Shown piece after piece: positions 36,079 to 44,372 of a stretch of DNA of 64,000 bases. The position numbers and the translations under genes are program-made. Within the stretch, counting starts at the first letter, position 1. Each line of letters starts with the position of its first letter. The stretch is from Chelativorans multitrophicus (lineage in GTDB: Bacteria; Pseudomonadota; Alphaproteobacteria; Rhizobiales; Rhizobiaceae): positions 1 to 64,000 of the forward strand of contig NZ_JAAAPL010000002.1 in the NCBI RefSeq assembly GCF_011317445.1. The letters run 5' to 3'. The notes under the pieces are model-generated. The model saw only the letters and a program-made list of their open reading frames with translations, did not search any database and was not told where the DNA came from.

Positions 36079-37578
36079 ATGGCCACACCTTTTACGAAGG
36101 CGCGGTTGGGTAAAGATGCTCGCGCAACGCTGATCAACGCCGCCCATCTGCCGGTTCTCAAACGCGAACTCGACATGTTCGATGCCTATGTTCGCGTCGA
36201 TCTCGCCCATATCACCATGCTGGCAGAGCAAGGCATCATCCCGATCAAGGTTGCCAAGGCTTTGCTTGGGGCACTACAGGACCTGCGGCGCGCCGGTCCC
36301 CAGGGGCTGGATGTGAAGGGCGAGCTTGGCAGCATTCTTTTGCAGGTCGAGCATTATCTGGCCGAAAGGGTAGGGGCAGAGAGCGCAGGCTACCTGCAGC
36401 TCGCGCGAAGCCGCATCGATCAGAATGCCACGATTTCGCGCGTGCATGCACGGGACGAGCTGCTGCACGTCGCAGAGCGGATCGTCGATTTCCAGAAAGT
36501 TATTCTGCAGCGTGCCGAGGAATGGGCCGACGTACTGATGCCCGGCTATACCCATCTGCAGCACGCGCAGCCCTGGATATTGGGTCACTACATGATCGGC
36601 CAGCACGACGTGTTCGCGCGCGACCTGCAGCGGGTTATCCAGACCTATGATCGGGTGAACCTCAGTTCGCTCGGCGGACTTGCCCTGGTCGGTACCAGCT
36701 GGCCGATCGACCGTGAGCGGACCGCTTTCCTGCTTGGACACAGCGCTCCCATCCGCCACTCCAAGGACTGCGCCGGCTTTGCCATGGATTATCTGGCTGA
36801 AGTGGGCAGCTCGCTGTCGATCCTGATGTCGGGGCTCGGTCGTCTCGCGTCGGAGTGGTACATCTGGTCCACCTGGGAGTTCAATCTCATCGAGCTTGAC
36901 GAAGGGTTGTGCGGCACTTCGAGCATCATGCCCCAGAAGAAAAACCCCTATGTCCTAGAACGCGTCCGCGCACTGGCGGGCGAGTCCATCGGCTGGACGG
37001 CTGCGCAGCTTGGAATGCTGCGCACGCCAACGACGGTGGATGCCGACCGGTTCTTCTCGACTGGCAATGTGGAGTATTTCCGCGTGGCGAATTGGGCGCT
37101 CGACCTGATGCAGGACTGCGCCGCAACAGTCCGTATCAATCGGGAACGCATGCGCGAACTGGCTGGCGCCAACTGGAATACCGCGAGCAACCTCGCCGAC
37201 GCCATCGTGCGCGAATGCGGTCTTGACTTCCGCAGCGCGCACCAGATTGTCGGCGCCTTGGTCAAGGCTTCGATCGAGAGCGGCACGCACTCGCGTGATG
37301 TCGGATTGGCCGAAGTGAACGCGGCGGCAAGAGCCACGATAGGGCGCGAAATTTCCATGACAGACCAGCAGATTCACGACTCCCTCGACCCTGAGCAATT
37401 CGTGGCCACCCGCGTGAGCCAGGGGTCTCTCTCCAAGGCCGAGCTGCAGAAACTGTTTGATATGGCCCGAACGGACATTGCGGCGTCCGAAAAACAATTG
37501 GCATCGGAACGGGCGCGGCTGGCACGCTCGGAAGCCGCACTTAACGAGGCTATAACGGCGATCTCTATGCGAGGGTAG
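36079..37578 (+). CDS. Argininosuccinate-lyase-superfamily C-N lyase, paralogue 2
   Basis: This 499-residue lyase aligns without gaps to paralogue 1 over its first 170 residues and has the same length. The motifs are ARSRIDQNATISR, MPGYTHLQHAQPW and GTSSIMPQKKNPY, so it shares the SRIDQ and KKNPY departures from argininosuccinate lyase. The ATG at 36079 has AGGAGAAAG upstream; the long frame back to 35542 is antisense to the fusion gene and is not used. It is monocistronic, divergent from the citrate-synthase fusion, and precedes the second Tct transporter. Confidence 0.85.
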   Translation: MATPFTKARLGKDARATLINAAHLPVLKRELDMFDAYVRVDLAHITMLAEQGIIPIKVAKALLGALQDLRRAGPQGLDVKGELGSILLQVEHYLAERVGAESAGYLQLARSRIDQNATISRVHARDELLHVAERIVDFQKVILQRAEEWADVLMPGYTHLQHAQPWILGHYMIGQHDVFARDLQRVIQTYDRVNLSSLGGLALVGTSWPIDRERTAFLLGHSAPIRHSKDCAGFAMDYLAEVGSSLSILMSGLGRLASEWYIWSTWEFNLIELDEGLCGTSSIMPQKKNPYVLERVRALAGESIGWTAAQLGMLRTPTTVDADRFFSTGNVEYFRVANWALDLMQDCAATVRINRERMRELAGANWNTASNLADAIVRECGLDFRSAHQIVGALVKASIESGTHSRDVGLAEVNAAARATIGREISMTDQQIHDSLDPEQFVATRVSQGSLSKAELQKLFDMARTDIAASEKQLASERARLARSEAALNEAITAISMRG

Positions 37579-37670
37579 AACCCTCCGGGGCGGGCTCGCT
37601 GCCGTGGTGCGCCCGTCTTCCATTCGATCTGGAGCGGATACACGCGCCGTCAAACAAGAGGAGTCTCATC

Positions 37671-37708
37671 TTGATCACATGATGTGATCACGATATGTTG
37701 TGATCGCG
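37671..37708 (+). promoter_or_regulatory. Cluster of TGTGATCACA-type boxes upstream of second Tct operon
   Basis: TTGATCACAT (37671), TGTGATCACG (37683-37692) and TGTGATCGCG (37699-37708) are stacked; the first two together form a 19-base palindrome, TGATCACATGATGTGATCA, at 37672-37690. TTGATC and TATGTT, 17 bases apart, may be the promoter. A further TGATCGCG lies at about 37720. Confidence 0.65.
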
Positions 37709-37801
37709 GGCAGCGACAGTGATCGCGCTTGGCTCACCAATATCGAATGAATGCCTTCGCGCTTCAAGCTTCACAAATAAGAACCAGAGGGAGATTATTA
37801 A

Positions 37802-38791
37802 ATGTTATCGACCACCATATCGAAGGCCATTGCGCTCACACTTGCGGCAGTGGGGTTACTGCTGCAGGTCGAATCCGCAGCGGCCCAGGGATATCCTGAG
37901 AGGACAGTGCGCCTCATCGTGCCCTTCGCTGCGGGCGGCGGTGTCGGAGTCTTCGGCCAGCAGCTTGTTGCCCATTTGGGGCCCGAACTGGGACAGGAGA
38001 TTGTCCTTGAATATCTTCCGGGTTCAGGCGGCATGATCGGAGCTGCAGCAGTCGCTCAGGCAGCCCCAGACGGCTATACGCTGTTGCTGTCGACCGCCGG
38101 GCCGATCGAGGTCAGTCCCGTTACCTATGAAAACGTGCCTTTCGACCCGATCGAGGATTTCGAGCACATCACCCGGCTGGGCAGCGTTCCCTACATTCTC
38201 GTCGCGCACAAGAAGCTGGGTGTCAAAACGCTTGAGGAGTTCATCGAACTCGCGAAGAAGCAGCCGGGGGCGCTGAGTTACGGCTCCTCCGGATCAGGCA
38301 CGATAAATTTCCTGGCCGCAGAACTGCTCAAGATCCGTGCCGGTATCGATCTGGTTCATATCCCCTATCAGGGCAATGGCCCCCAGATGGTTGACCTTGT
38401 GGCAGGACGGCTTGATGTCTCCATGCTGGTACCCAACGCCATTACTCAATATGTCGACGACGGCACGTTGATTCCGCTTGCGACCACCGGCAGCGAACGC
38501 TCCAGCAATTATCCCGATGTCCCCACCTTCAAGGAACTCGGGGTCGATGTCGAAGTCAGCAGCTGGTATGGCATCTCCGCTCCCCGCGGCACGGATCCCA
38601 AGATTATTGCCGCTCTTGACGAGACCTCCCGCAAGCTCATGCAGGGGGATAGCCTGCCTGCCGAGCTAAAGGGCCTGGGCATCGATGCCGATGTCAGCGC
38701 TTCGCCCGAGGAGTTCGAGAAGGATATAGCCGCTCAGCTTGCCCTCTGGGCGCAGGTCATGAAGCAGGCTGGTATCGAAAAGATCAAATAA
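37802..38791 (+). CDS. tctC: Tripartite tricarboxylate transporter substrate-binding protein, second system
   Basis: The 329-residue protein has a signal peptide ending ESAAAQ and the Bug-family motifs GYPERTVRLIVPFAAGGGVG, LEYLPGSGGMIGAAAVAQA and PDGYTLLLST. It is clearly diverged from the 25618 protein, so the two systems probably take different carboxylates. A GAGGGAG ribosome-binding site lies upstream. A GC-rich hairpin follows its stop. Confidence 0.9.
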   Translation: MLSTTISKAIALTLAAVGLLLQVESAAAQGYPERTVRLIVPFAAGGGVGVFGQQLVAHLGPELGQEIVLEYLPGSGGMIGAAAVAQAAPDGYTLLLSTAGPIEVSPVTYENVPFDPIEDFEHITRLGSVPYILVAHKKLGVKTLEEFIELAKKQPGALSYGSSGSGTINFLAAELLKIRAGIDLVHIPYQGNGPQMVDLVAGRLDVSMLVPNAITQYVDDGTLIPLATTGSERSSNYPDVPTFKELGVDVEVSSWYGISAPRGTDPKIIAALDETSRKLMQGDSLPAELKGLGIDADVSASPEEFEKDIAAQLALWAQVMKQAGIEKIK

Positions 38792-38804
38792 ACCAGGTGA
38801 AAAC

Positions 38805-38824
38805 GGCCGGCAGCCCTGCCGGCC
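38805..38824 (+). other. Intercistronic hairpin after second TctC gene
   Basis: GGCCGGCA and TGCCGGCC form an 8-bp perfect stem around a 4-base loop, with no T-run. It lies between the SBP and TctB genes and overlaps the alternative GTG frame at 38797, supporting the ATG start at 38863. Confidence 0.65.
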
Positions 38825-38862
38825 ATCCCGCCTTAACGCTTGCCCATTCGAAAGGGGCGACG

Positions 38863-39315
38863 ATGCGATACAAGATCAACAAGAACACGATCTCCGGCTT
38901 GGTTTTGTCGGCCCTGGGACTGTTCTTCATGCTGTATAGCATGTCCAACTACAGGATCGGGACTCTGCAGCAGATGGGGCCAGGCCTTTTCCCGATCATC
39001 ATGGGATCGATTCTCTTCGTGCTTGGAATGATGAACTTTCTTCAGGGCCTCTCCGAGACGAATTGGGGCAAGATGGAGTTTGAATTCCGCAGCTTCGTGA
39101 CGATCATCGGATCGATCGTTTGTTTCGGCATCGTTGTTCCTGTTTTCGGCGTCATTCCGGCTGTCGTGTGCATGCTGCTGCCGGCAGTGATGGCCGAGAG
39201 TAGGCTTAGTCTATTGGAATCCGCTCTCATCATTCTCACCATGTCGGTCGTCGTCTATATCGTATTCGAGGTCCTTCTTCACATGCCGCTGCGCCTTTTC
39301 CGCTATCCGTTTTAA
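38863..39315 (+). CDS. tctB: Tripartite tricarboxylate transporter small membrane subunit, second system
   Basis: This 150-residue TctB-family protein has about four membrane segments and the family opening RIGTLQQMGPGLFPIIMG. The ATG at 38863 follows AAGGGGCG. It lies 11 bases before the large subunit gene. Confidence 0.85.
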   Translation: MRYKINKNTISGLVLSALGLFFMLYSMSNYRIGTLQQMGPGLFPIIMGSILFVLGMMNFLQGLSETNWGKMEFEFRSFVTIIGSIVCFGIVVPVFGVIPAVVCMLLPAVMAESRLSLLESALIILTMSVVVYIVFEVLLHMPLRLFRYPF

Positions 39316-39326
39316 GGAGAGCTGGG

Positions 39327-40817
39327 ATGCTGGACAACGTGATCCTTGGCCTCAGCGAAGCGCTGACGCTCAACAATCTTTACTGGTGTTTCGTCGGAGT
39401 GTTCTTCGGAACCTTCCTAGGCGCTCTTCCCGGCATCGGCACCATGGTGGCGATGTCCCTTCTCTTTCCACTCACCTTTCACCTCGACCCGGCCGCCGCC
39501 ATCATCATGCTGGCAGGGATCTACTATGGTACGGCGTATGGCGGCTCCACCGCTTCAATCCTACTCAATCTACCCGGCACGCCCGCTTCGGCGGTCGCGT
39601 GTTTTGATGGACATCAGATGGCGAAGCAGGGGCGCGCCGGAATCGCCTTGATGGTTTCGGCCATTGGCTCTTTCGTTGGCGGGAGCATCGGCATCATCCT
39701 GATGATGACGTTCTCACCCCTGATCAGTTCCCTGGCGCTGTCGTTCGGCCCCTCCGAATATGTCGCTCTCATCGTACTCGGACTCGTGGCGGCATCGTCC
39801 ATCAGTTCCGGTTCCCCGATAAAGGGAGTAGCGATGATCGTGCTCGGCATTCTTCTGGGGCTTGTCGGCATTGACGTGAACAGCGGCGTTCCGCGGTTTA
39901 CGTTCGGGAGCATCGAATTCTTCGATGGCATTGCCTTGGTGGCGCTGGCGATGGGTCTGTTTGGAGTCGCGGAAGTCGTGGTCAGCATACGGGAGGCTGC
40001 CGATATCCCGGCGGCGGCGAGACGCGTGCCGTTGCGTTCCATGGTGCCGACCCGCGATGACGTTTCACGATCCTGGAAGCCGATGCTCCGCGGATCCGGC
40101 ATTGGCGCCTTTCTTGGGGCGCTGCCGGGGACGGGCGCCACCATCGCCTCCTTCATGTCCTACGCGGCGGAGCACTCTCTGGCCAAGGATCCGTCCCGTT
40201 TCGGGAAGGGGGCTATCGAAGGTGTCGCCGGACCCGAGACCGCCAATAATGCGGCTGATCAGACCGCCTTCATTCCCACACTCACCTTGGGTATTCCCGG
40301 TACTGCCAGCATGGCGCTGATCCTCGGCATCCTGATGATGCATAATATAACGCCGGGCCCCAATCTGATCGTTAACCACCCGGACCTCTTCTGGGGCGTG
40401 GTCATGAGTTTCTGGATAGGCAATATCCTGCTCGTGATCCTCAACCTGCCGCTCATCGGCATCTGGGTGCGACTGCTGACGGTGCCTTACAGGTATGTGT
40501 ACCCGGCGATCCTAGTCTTCGTCTGCGTTGGGATATACAGCGTCGAGAGCAAGGGATTCGATGTGCTGGTCGTAGCGGCCTTCGGCGCCGCGGGCTATAT
40601 CATGCGTCTGCTTGGGCTCCCGCCAGCACCCCTCTTGCTCGGCTTCGTTCTTGGGCCAATGCTGGAGGAGAATTTCCGAAGAGCGCTGCTGATGTCGCGC
40701 GGCGACTTGGCAACATTCATAAGCCTGCCGATCAGCGCTCCGGTCCTCGCCTGCGCGGGGTTGATATTGACAACATCCCTGGTGCTCTGGGTCAGAAAGC
40801 TGAATTCGGCTCGGTGA
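39327..40817 (+). CDS. tctA: Tripartite tricarboxylate transporter large membrane subunit, second system
   Basis: The 496-residue polytopic protein has the TctA motifs LGALPGIGTMVAMSLLFP, GTAYGGSTASILLNLPGTPA and IPTLTLGIPGTASMALILGI. AAGGAGA precedes the ATG. It completes the second Tct system and is followed by a terminator-like hairpin. Confidence 0.9.
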   Translation: MLDNVILGLSEALTLNNLYWCFVGVFFGTFLGALPGIGTMVAMSLLFPLTFHLDPAAAIIMLAGIYYGTAYGGSTASILLNLPGTPASAVACFDGHQMAKQGRAGIALMVSAIGSFVGGSIGIILMMTFSPLISSLALSFGPSEYVALIVLGLVAASSISSGSPIKGVAMIVLGILLGLVGIDVNSGVPRFTFGSIEFFDGIALVALAMGLFGVAEVVVSIREAADIPAAARRVPLRSMVPTRDDVSRSWKPMLRGSGIGAFLGALPGTGATIASFMSYAAEHSLAKDPSRFGKGAIEGVAGPETANNAADQTAFIPTLTLGIPGTASMALILGILMMHNITPGPNLIVNHPDLFWGVVMSFWIGNILLVILNLPLIGIWVRLLTVPYRYVYPAILVFVCVGIYSVESKGFDVLVVAAFGAAGYIMRLLGLPPAPLLLGFVLGPMLEENFRRALLMSRGDLATFISLPISAPVLACAGLILTTSLVLWVRKLNSAR

Positions 40818-40852
40818 AAAATTGAAGCTTACGTTAAAAGAATTATGACCTC

Positions 40853-40883
40853 AGCCGCGCCGAAGAAGGCGCGGCTTATTCTT
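40853..40883 (+). terminator. Rho-independent terminator after second Tct operon
   Basis: AGCCGCGCC and GGCGCGGCT form a perfect 9-bp stem with a GAAGAA loop, followed by TATTCTT. It lies 35 bases after the TctA stop and before the convergent LysR gene. Confidence 0.75.
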
Positions 40884-40945
40884 CGAGGGAGGGGATCTCC
40901 AGCTGGAAAGCCTAGATCTCTCGAACGGCTTGAATCTGTGCCAGG

Positions 40946-41836
40946 CTAAGTCCGTTTAAACTCATCGAGCAACCACTTGCGGAACGCTGCGGCCGCGGGC
41001 GGCAACCTGAAATTCTCGTTGCGGGTCAGGTAGTAGTGCTTATTCGTTCTGGTGGTGATGCCCCAAGGGCGCACTAAATCTCCCGTGGCCAACTCTTTCT
41101 CGATGAAACGTGGGTGGACGAGTGCGATTCCGTGGTCGCTCTGCGCCGCCGCAAAGGCGGATTCGCTGCTCAAAAAAACAATTCGCTCTTTTGGGTCGAC
41201 TTGCTGAAAGCCGGCCGCCTCCTTCCAGAGATGGAGATGGTCGGGAGTGTTGGAGCTGTCCAGAACGACAAAATCCGAAAAGCTGTAGGGAGCACCAATT
41301 TTTTCACGCTTCAGATATCGTGGGGTGCAGACCGCGGTTATCTCTTGGGAAATCAGCATTTCCGATTTCACTCGTGGCCAGTCACCCGAACCGAGCCGTA
41401 TCGCGATATCTGCGCGCGGAGAAATGGCGTCGCTCGAATCTCCGGTCAGCACGTCCAATTGTATCTTCGGCGAGCTTGATCGAAAGCGTTCGAGCCGGGG
41501 GAGCAGCCACGCTCTAAGAAACCAAGGCGCGCACCATAGAACCAGGCGCTCACCGTCCGGCCTAATGGCAACTGCCTTTGTCACTGCGCGAATGTCTTCG
41601 AATGCTTGGCTAATCCCCTTGAAAAAGATCTGCCCGGCTTTGGTGAGCCGCACCTGTCTGTGGTTCCGTTCGAAAAGAGGCTGCCCGAGGGAAAGCTCGA
41701 GCTGCTTCACCTGCTTGCTTACGGCACCCGGGGTGATGTTCAGTTCTCCCGCGGCCAGCAGGAAGCTCTGGTGTCTCGCCGCAGCCTCAAAAATCCGAAG
41801 TGTGGTCAGCGGCGGAAGCTGCGTTTCGCTTGGCAC
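40946..41836 (-). CDS. LysR-family regulator (GcvA-like), divergent from flavin reductase
   Basis: This is a 296-residue LysR regulator. The helix-turn-helix region reads LRIFEAAARHQSFLLAAGEL and continues ITPGAVSKQVKQLE, in the GcvA-like style. It starts at GTG 41836. It is a close paralogue of the protein at 50590: both have CAPWFL followed by AWLLPRLERFR, and both keep ADIAIRLG and FVVLDSxNTP. It faces the flavin reductase gene across 106 bases and probably controls it. Confidence 0.9.
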   Translation of the reverse strand: MPSETQLPPLTTLRIFEAAARHQSFLLAAGELNITPGAVSKQVKQLELSLGQPLFERNHRQVRLTKAGQIFFKGISQAFEDIRAVTKAVAIRPDGERLVLWCAPWFLRAWLLPRLERFRSSSPKIQLDVLTGDSSDAISPRADIAIRLGSGDWPRVKSEMLISQEITAVCTPRYLKREKIGAPYSFSDFVVLDSSNTPDHLHLWKEAAGFQQVDPKERIVFLSSESAFAAAQSDHGIALVHPRFIEKELATGDLVRPWGITTRTNKHYYLTRNENFRLPPAAAAFRKWLLDEFKRT

Positions 41837-41849
41837 AGCAAAGGGCCTT

Positions 41850-41894
41850 AGATGAATTCAGTTCACTTGAAGCGGAGCATTTGTCGTTTGTCAA
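41850..41894 (-). promoter_or_regulatory. Conserved LysR promoter element (copy 1)
   Basis: On the minus strand TTGACAAACGAC (41894-41883) is followed 25 bases later by ATTCATCT (41857-41850). The same two blocks at nearly the same spacing precede the paralogous LysR gene at 50590. This is likely the LysR promoter and autoregulatory site. Confidence 0.55.
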
Positions 41895-41942
41895 TCCAAA
41901 CCCTCCTGTTGTTATTTCGAGGCGACAAACCGTGGAAGAGCA

Positions 41943-42431
41943 ATGATATCGACCAACGAATTCAAAGCAGGGATGCGGCGGCTTGTGTCCGGCGTTTCGC
42001 TAGTGACCACTCTGAGCGCCGAGGAAAAACATGGTACTATCGTGACGTCTGTCACCTCCGTTTCCGCCGATCCTCCGACGTTACTCATCTGCCTGAACCG
42101 AGGCAATTCCTGCCACGACGCCGTGATGAGCTCCAGAGTCTTTTGCGTGAATCTCCTGGCGCGGCGTTCGGAAGAAATTTCGAGAAGGTTTGCGTCTCCG
42201 CAGAATCGGGAGCAACGTTTCCAGATTGGCAACTGGACGACGCTGGTCACGGGGGCTCCGGTCTTGCAAGACGCCATGGCTAGCTTCGACTGCCGGGTTT
42301 CCCATTCCATTGAAGCTCATAGCCACACGATCTTCTTGGGACATATCGAAGACATAAGACTGGCTGAAACCTTGCCGCCGCTTCTTTATGGAAGCGGCAT
42401 GTATGGCGATTTCACACCAGCCCCTATGTGA
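41943..42431 (+). CDS. Flavin reductase component of two-component monooxygenase
   Basis: The 162-residue protein belongs to the NtaB/HpaC-type flavin reductase family. Landmarks are GMRRLVSGVSLVTTLSAEEK, GTIVTSVTSVSADPPTLLIC and VNLLARRSEEISRRFA. It would reduce FMN with NAD(P)H and supply it to a partner oxygenase. The best partner in the window is the NtaA-like monooxygenase at 49070-50392. GGAAGAG precedes the ATG. It is divergent from a LysR gene and convergent with the DppD-type ATPase. Confidence 0.85.
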   Translation: MISTNEFKAGMRRLVSGVSLVTTLSAEEKHGTIVTSVTSVSADPPTLLICLNRGNSCHDAVMSSRVFCVNLLARRSEEISRRFASPQNREQRFQIGNWTTLVTGAPVLQDAMASFDCRVSHSIEAHSHTIFLGHIEDIRLAETLPPLLYGSGMYGDFTPAPM

Positions 42432-42498
42432 GGTAGGCGCTTACTCAGAAAGCACGTTTTAACGGGCTCCAACCGTTGGAACTCTAGCGGTTGCGCAG

Positions 42499-43539
42499 CT
42501 AGGAGAATGGGCGGATTGCTTGCCGTTCCATTCCCTCATAGCTCCCTGTTTCAGCAAACCAGCAGCGTGCGAACCGCGAGGGCGAAATCCCGGTGAGCCC
42601 GGGCTCGGCGTGGCAGCCCTCTTGGGCTTGGGGGCAACGGTTGCGGAAAGTGCAGCCAGCCTCCAGACGCGCCATGTCGGGTACGGTTCCCAGAATGGCG
42701 TTCAGGAATTGCTTGGGCGCCATTGCAGGATTCGGTACCGACGCCAGCAGGGCCTTGGTGTAGGGGTGCCTCGGGTCGCGCAGCAACTCGGCGCGGGGGC
42801 CGCTTTCCACCACCTGCCCGGCATACATCACTGCGATCTTGTCTGCGATCTGTGAAACCACCCCAAGATCGTGTGAGATGAAGATCATGCCCATGCCGAC
42901 CTTTCTGTTGAGATCGGCCAGCAACTTCACGATCTGGGCTTGGATGGTTACATCCAGAGCTGTGGTCGGCTCGTCGGCTATGACGACTTCCGGATTGCAG
43001 GCAAGGGCAATGGCGATCACGACCCGCTGGCGCAACCCCCCGGAGAGCTGGTGTGGAAATTGGCGGACTCTGAGTTCGGGATCATCGATGCCGACAAGCG
43101 TGAGAAGTTCGTTGACCCGGGTCCTTAAAGCGACGGAGGAGAGATCGAGATGGCGTCGCAGCGCCTCTGCTATCTGTTCGCCGATGCGGTAGAGCGGGTC
43201 GAGCGCCGTCATCGGATCCTGGAAGATCATTGCGATCCGCCGGCCGCGTATCGTCTCCCATTCGCGCTCGGGCAGCGAGAGCAGGTTTCTTCCGTCGAAC
43301 TCAACGCTCCCGCCCACCCGGGCATTTCGGGCAAGGAGCCCGATTAGCGCGAGCGCGGTGGCCGATTTGCCGCATCCGGACTCGCCGACCAGAGCAAGGA
43401 CTTCGCCGCGCCGCAGATCAAACGACAGCGAGCGAACTGCGGGAGCCAGACCTCCGTCCTTGCGTGCGAATTGCACAGAGAGGTCCCGCACTGACAGCAG
43501 CGGTGCGCTTGCAGATGGTTTTGAGCTGGCTGTCGTCAT
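42499..43539 (-). CDS. ABC transporter ATPase, DppD type
   Basis: The 346-residue ATPase has Walker A GESGCGKS, signature LSGGLRQR, Walker B VVIADEPTT and the C-terminal cysteine-rich oligopeptide-type tail (GCTFRNRCPQAQEGC). Its ATG overlaps the DppC-type stop by four bases. It is the last gene of a PLP enzyme-DppB-DppC-DppD operon. No DppF or SBP gene follows; those lie at 51481-53869. Confidence 0.9.
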   Translation of the reverse strand: MTTASSKPSASAPLLSVRDLSVQFARKDGGLAPAVRSLSFDLRRGEVLALVGESGCGKSATALALIGLLARNARVGGSVEFDGRNLLSLPEREWETIRGRRIAMIFQDPMTALDPLYRIGEQIAEALRRHLDLSSVALRTRVNELLTLVGIDDPELRVRQFPHQLSGGLRQRVVIAIALACNPEVVIADEPTTALDVTIQAQIVKLLADLNRKVGMGMIFISHDLGVVSQIADKIAVMYAGQVVESGPRAELLRDPRHPYTKALLASVPNPAMAPKQFLNAILGTVPDMARLEAGCTFRNRCPQAQEGCHAEPGLTGISPSRFARCWFAETGSYEGMERQAIRPFS

Positions 43540-44372
43540 CGCCGCACCTCGGGGTTTACATAGTCTTGGAACCAGTCGCCCAGCACGTTGACGGCCATGA
43601 TCACGAAAAAGATCATCAGCGACGGAAAGACGATGGGCCAGGGATTGTTGTAGATGTAAGGCTTCAGGCTGCCGACCATCTGGCCCCACGAGGTGTTCGG
43701 GGGCGGCGCACCAAGGCCGAGGAAGCTAAGGCTCGCCTCCAACAGGAGCGCCGACGAGATGGTCAGTGTGAACTTGACCACGATTATGGGCAGGATGTTG
43801 GGGAGAATGTCGCTGAAGATGATGCGCGTGCCGCTGGCGCCCATCGATCGCGCGGCGGTGACATAGTCGGCGTGCCGGGCAGACTGGACCATCGCGCTGA
43901 CGATCTTGGTGAATTGGGGCATATAGATGATGCCGATCGTGATCGTCAGGATGGTTGGGTTCGGCGCCACAAGCGACATGACGAGGATGGCGAAAAAGAT
44001 GTCGGGCAAAGCGATGAAGATGTCGGCCGCACTGCTGACGGCCGCCTCGAGCCTTCCTCCGATGTAGGACACCAGGAGCCCGATCAGGGAGCCGGTAATG
44101 GCTGCAAAAAGGGTGGCACCCAACGCCACGGCGACGGAGGTGCGGGAGGCGATTATGAGGCGACTGAGAATGTCGCGCCCCAGTTCATCGGTGCCAAACC
44201 AATGTGCCGCGGTGGGCGAAGACAGGATGGCCGTATAATCATAGCCGGTCACGGAATAGGGTGCGATCCATTCACCCAGCAGGGCGAACAGGCCCGCTAC
44301 CGCCAGAACGGGGATGGCGAACCAGACCCGCCAGTCGGACTGCCGAGTGAAAGTGAGACTCGAATCAGACAT
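43536..44372 (-). CDS. ABC transporter permease, DppC type (second system)
   Basis: The 278-residue permease has the DppC N-terminal motif HWFGTDELGRDILSRLIIAS and the near-terminal SLSFLGLGAPPPNTSWGQM. The ATG at 44372 overlaps the DppB-type stop by eight bases. The longer frame would start well inside the DppB gene. Confidence 0.9.
   Translation of the reverse strand: MSDSSLTFTRQSDWRVWFAIPVLAVAGLFALLGEWIAPYSVTGYDYTAILSSPTAAHWFGTDELGRDILSRLIIASRTSVAVALGATLFAAITGSLIGLLVSYIGGRLEAAVSSAADIFIALPDIFFAILVMSLVAPNPTILTITIGIIYMPQFTKIVSAMVQSARHADYVTAARSMGASGTRIIFSDILPNILPIIVVKFTLTISSALLLEASLSFLGLGAPPPNTSWGQMVGSLKPYIYNNPWPIVFPSLMIFFVIMAVNVLGDWFQDYVNPEVRR

Noticed and set aside
33313-37578. Calling the lyases argH (arginine biosynthesis)
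   Set aside because: Multiple paralogues, catabolic neighbours and the SRIDQ/KKNPY changes argue against housekeeping argininosuccinate lyase.
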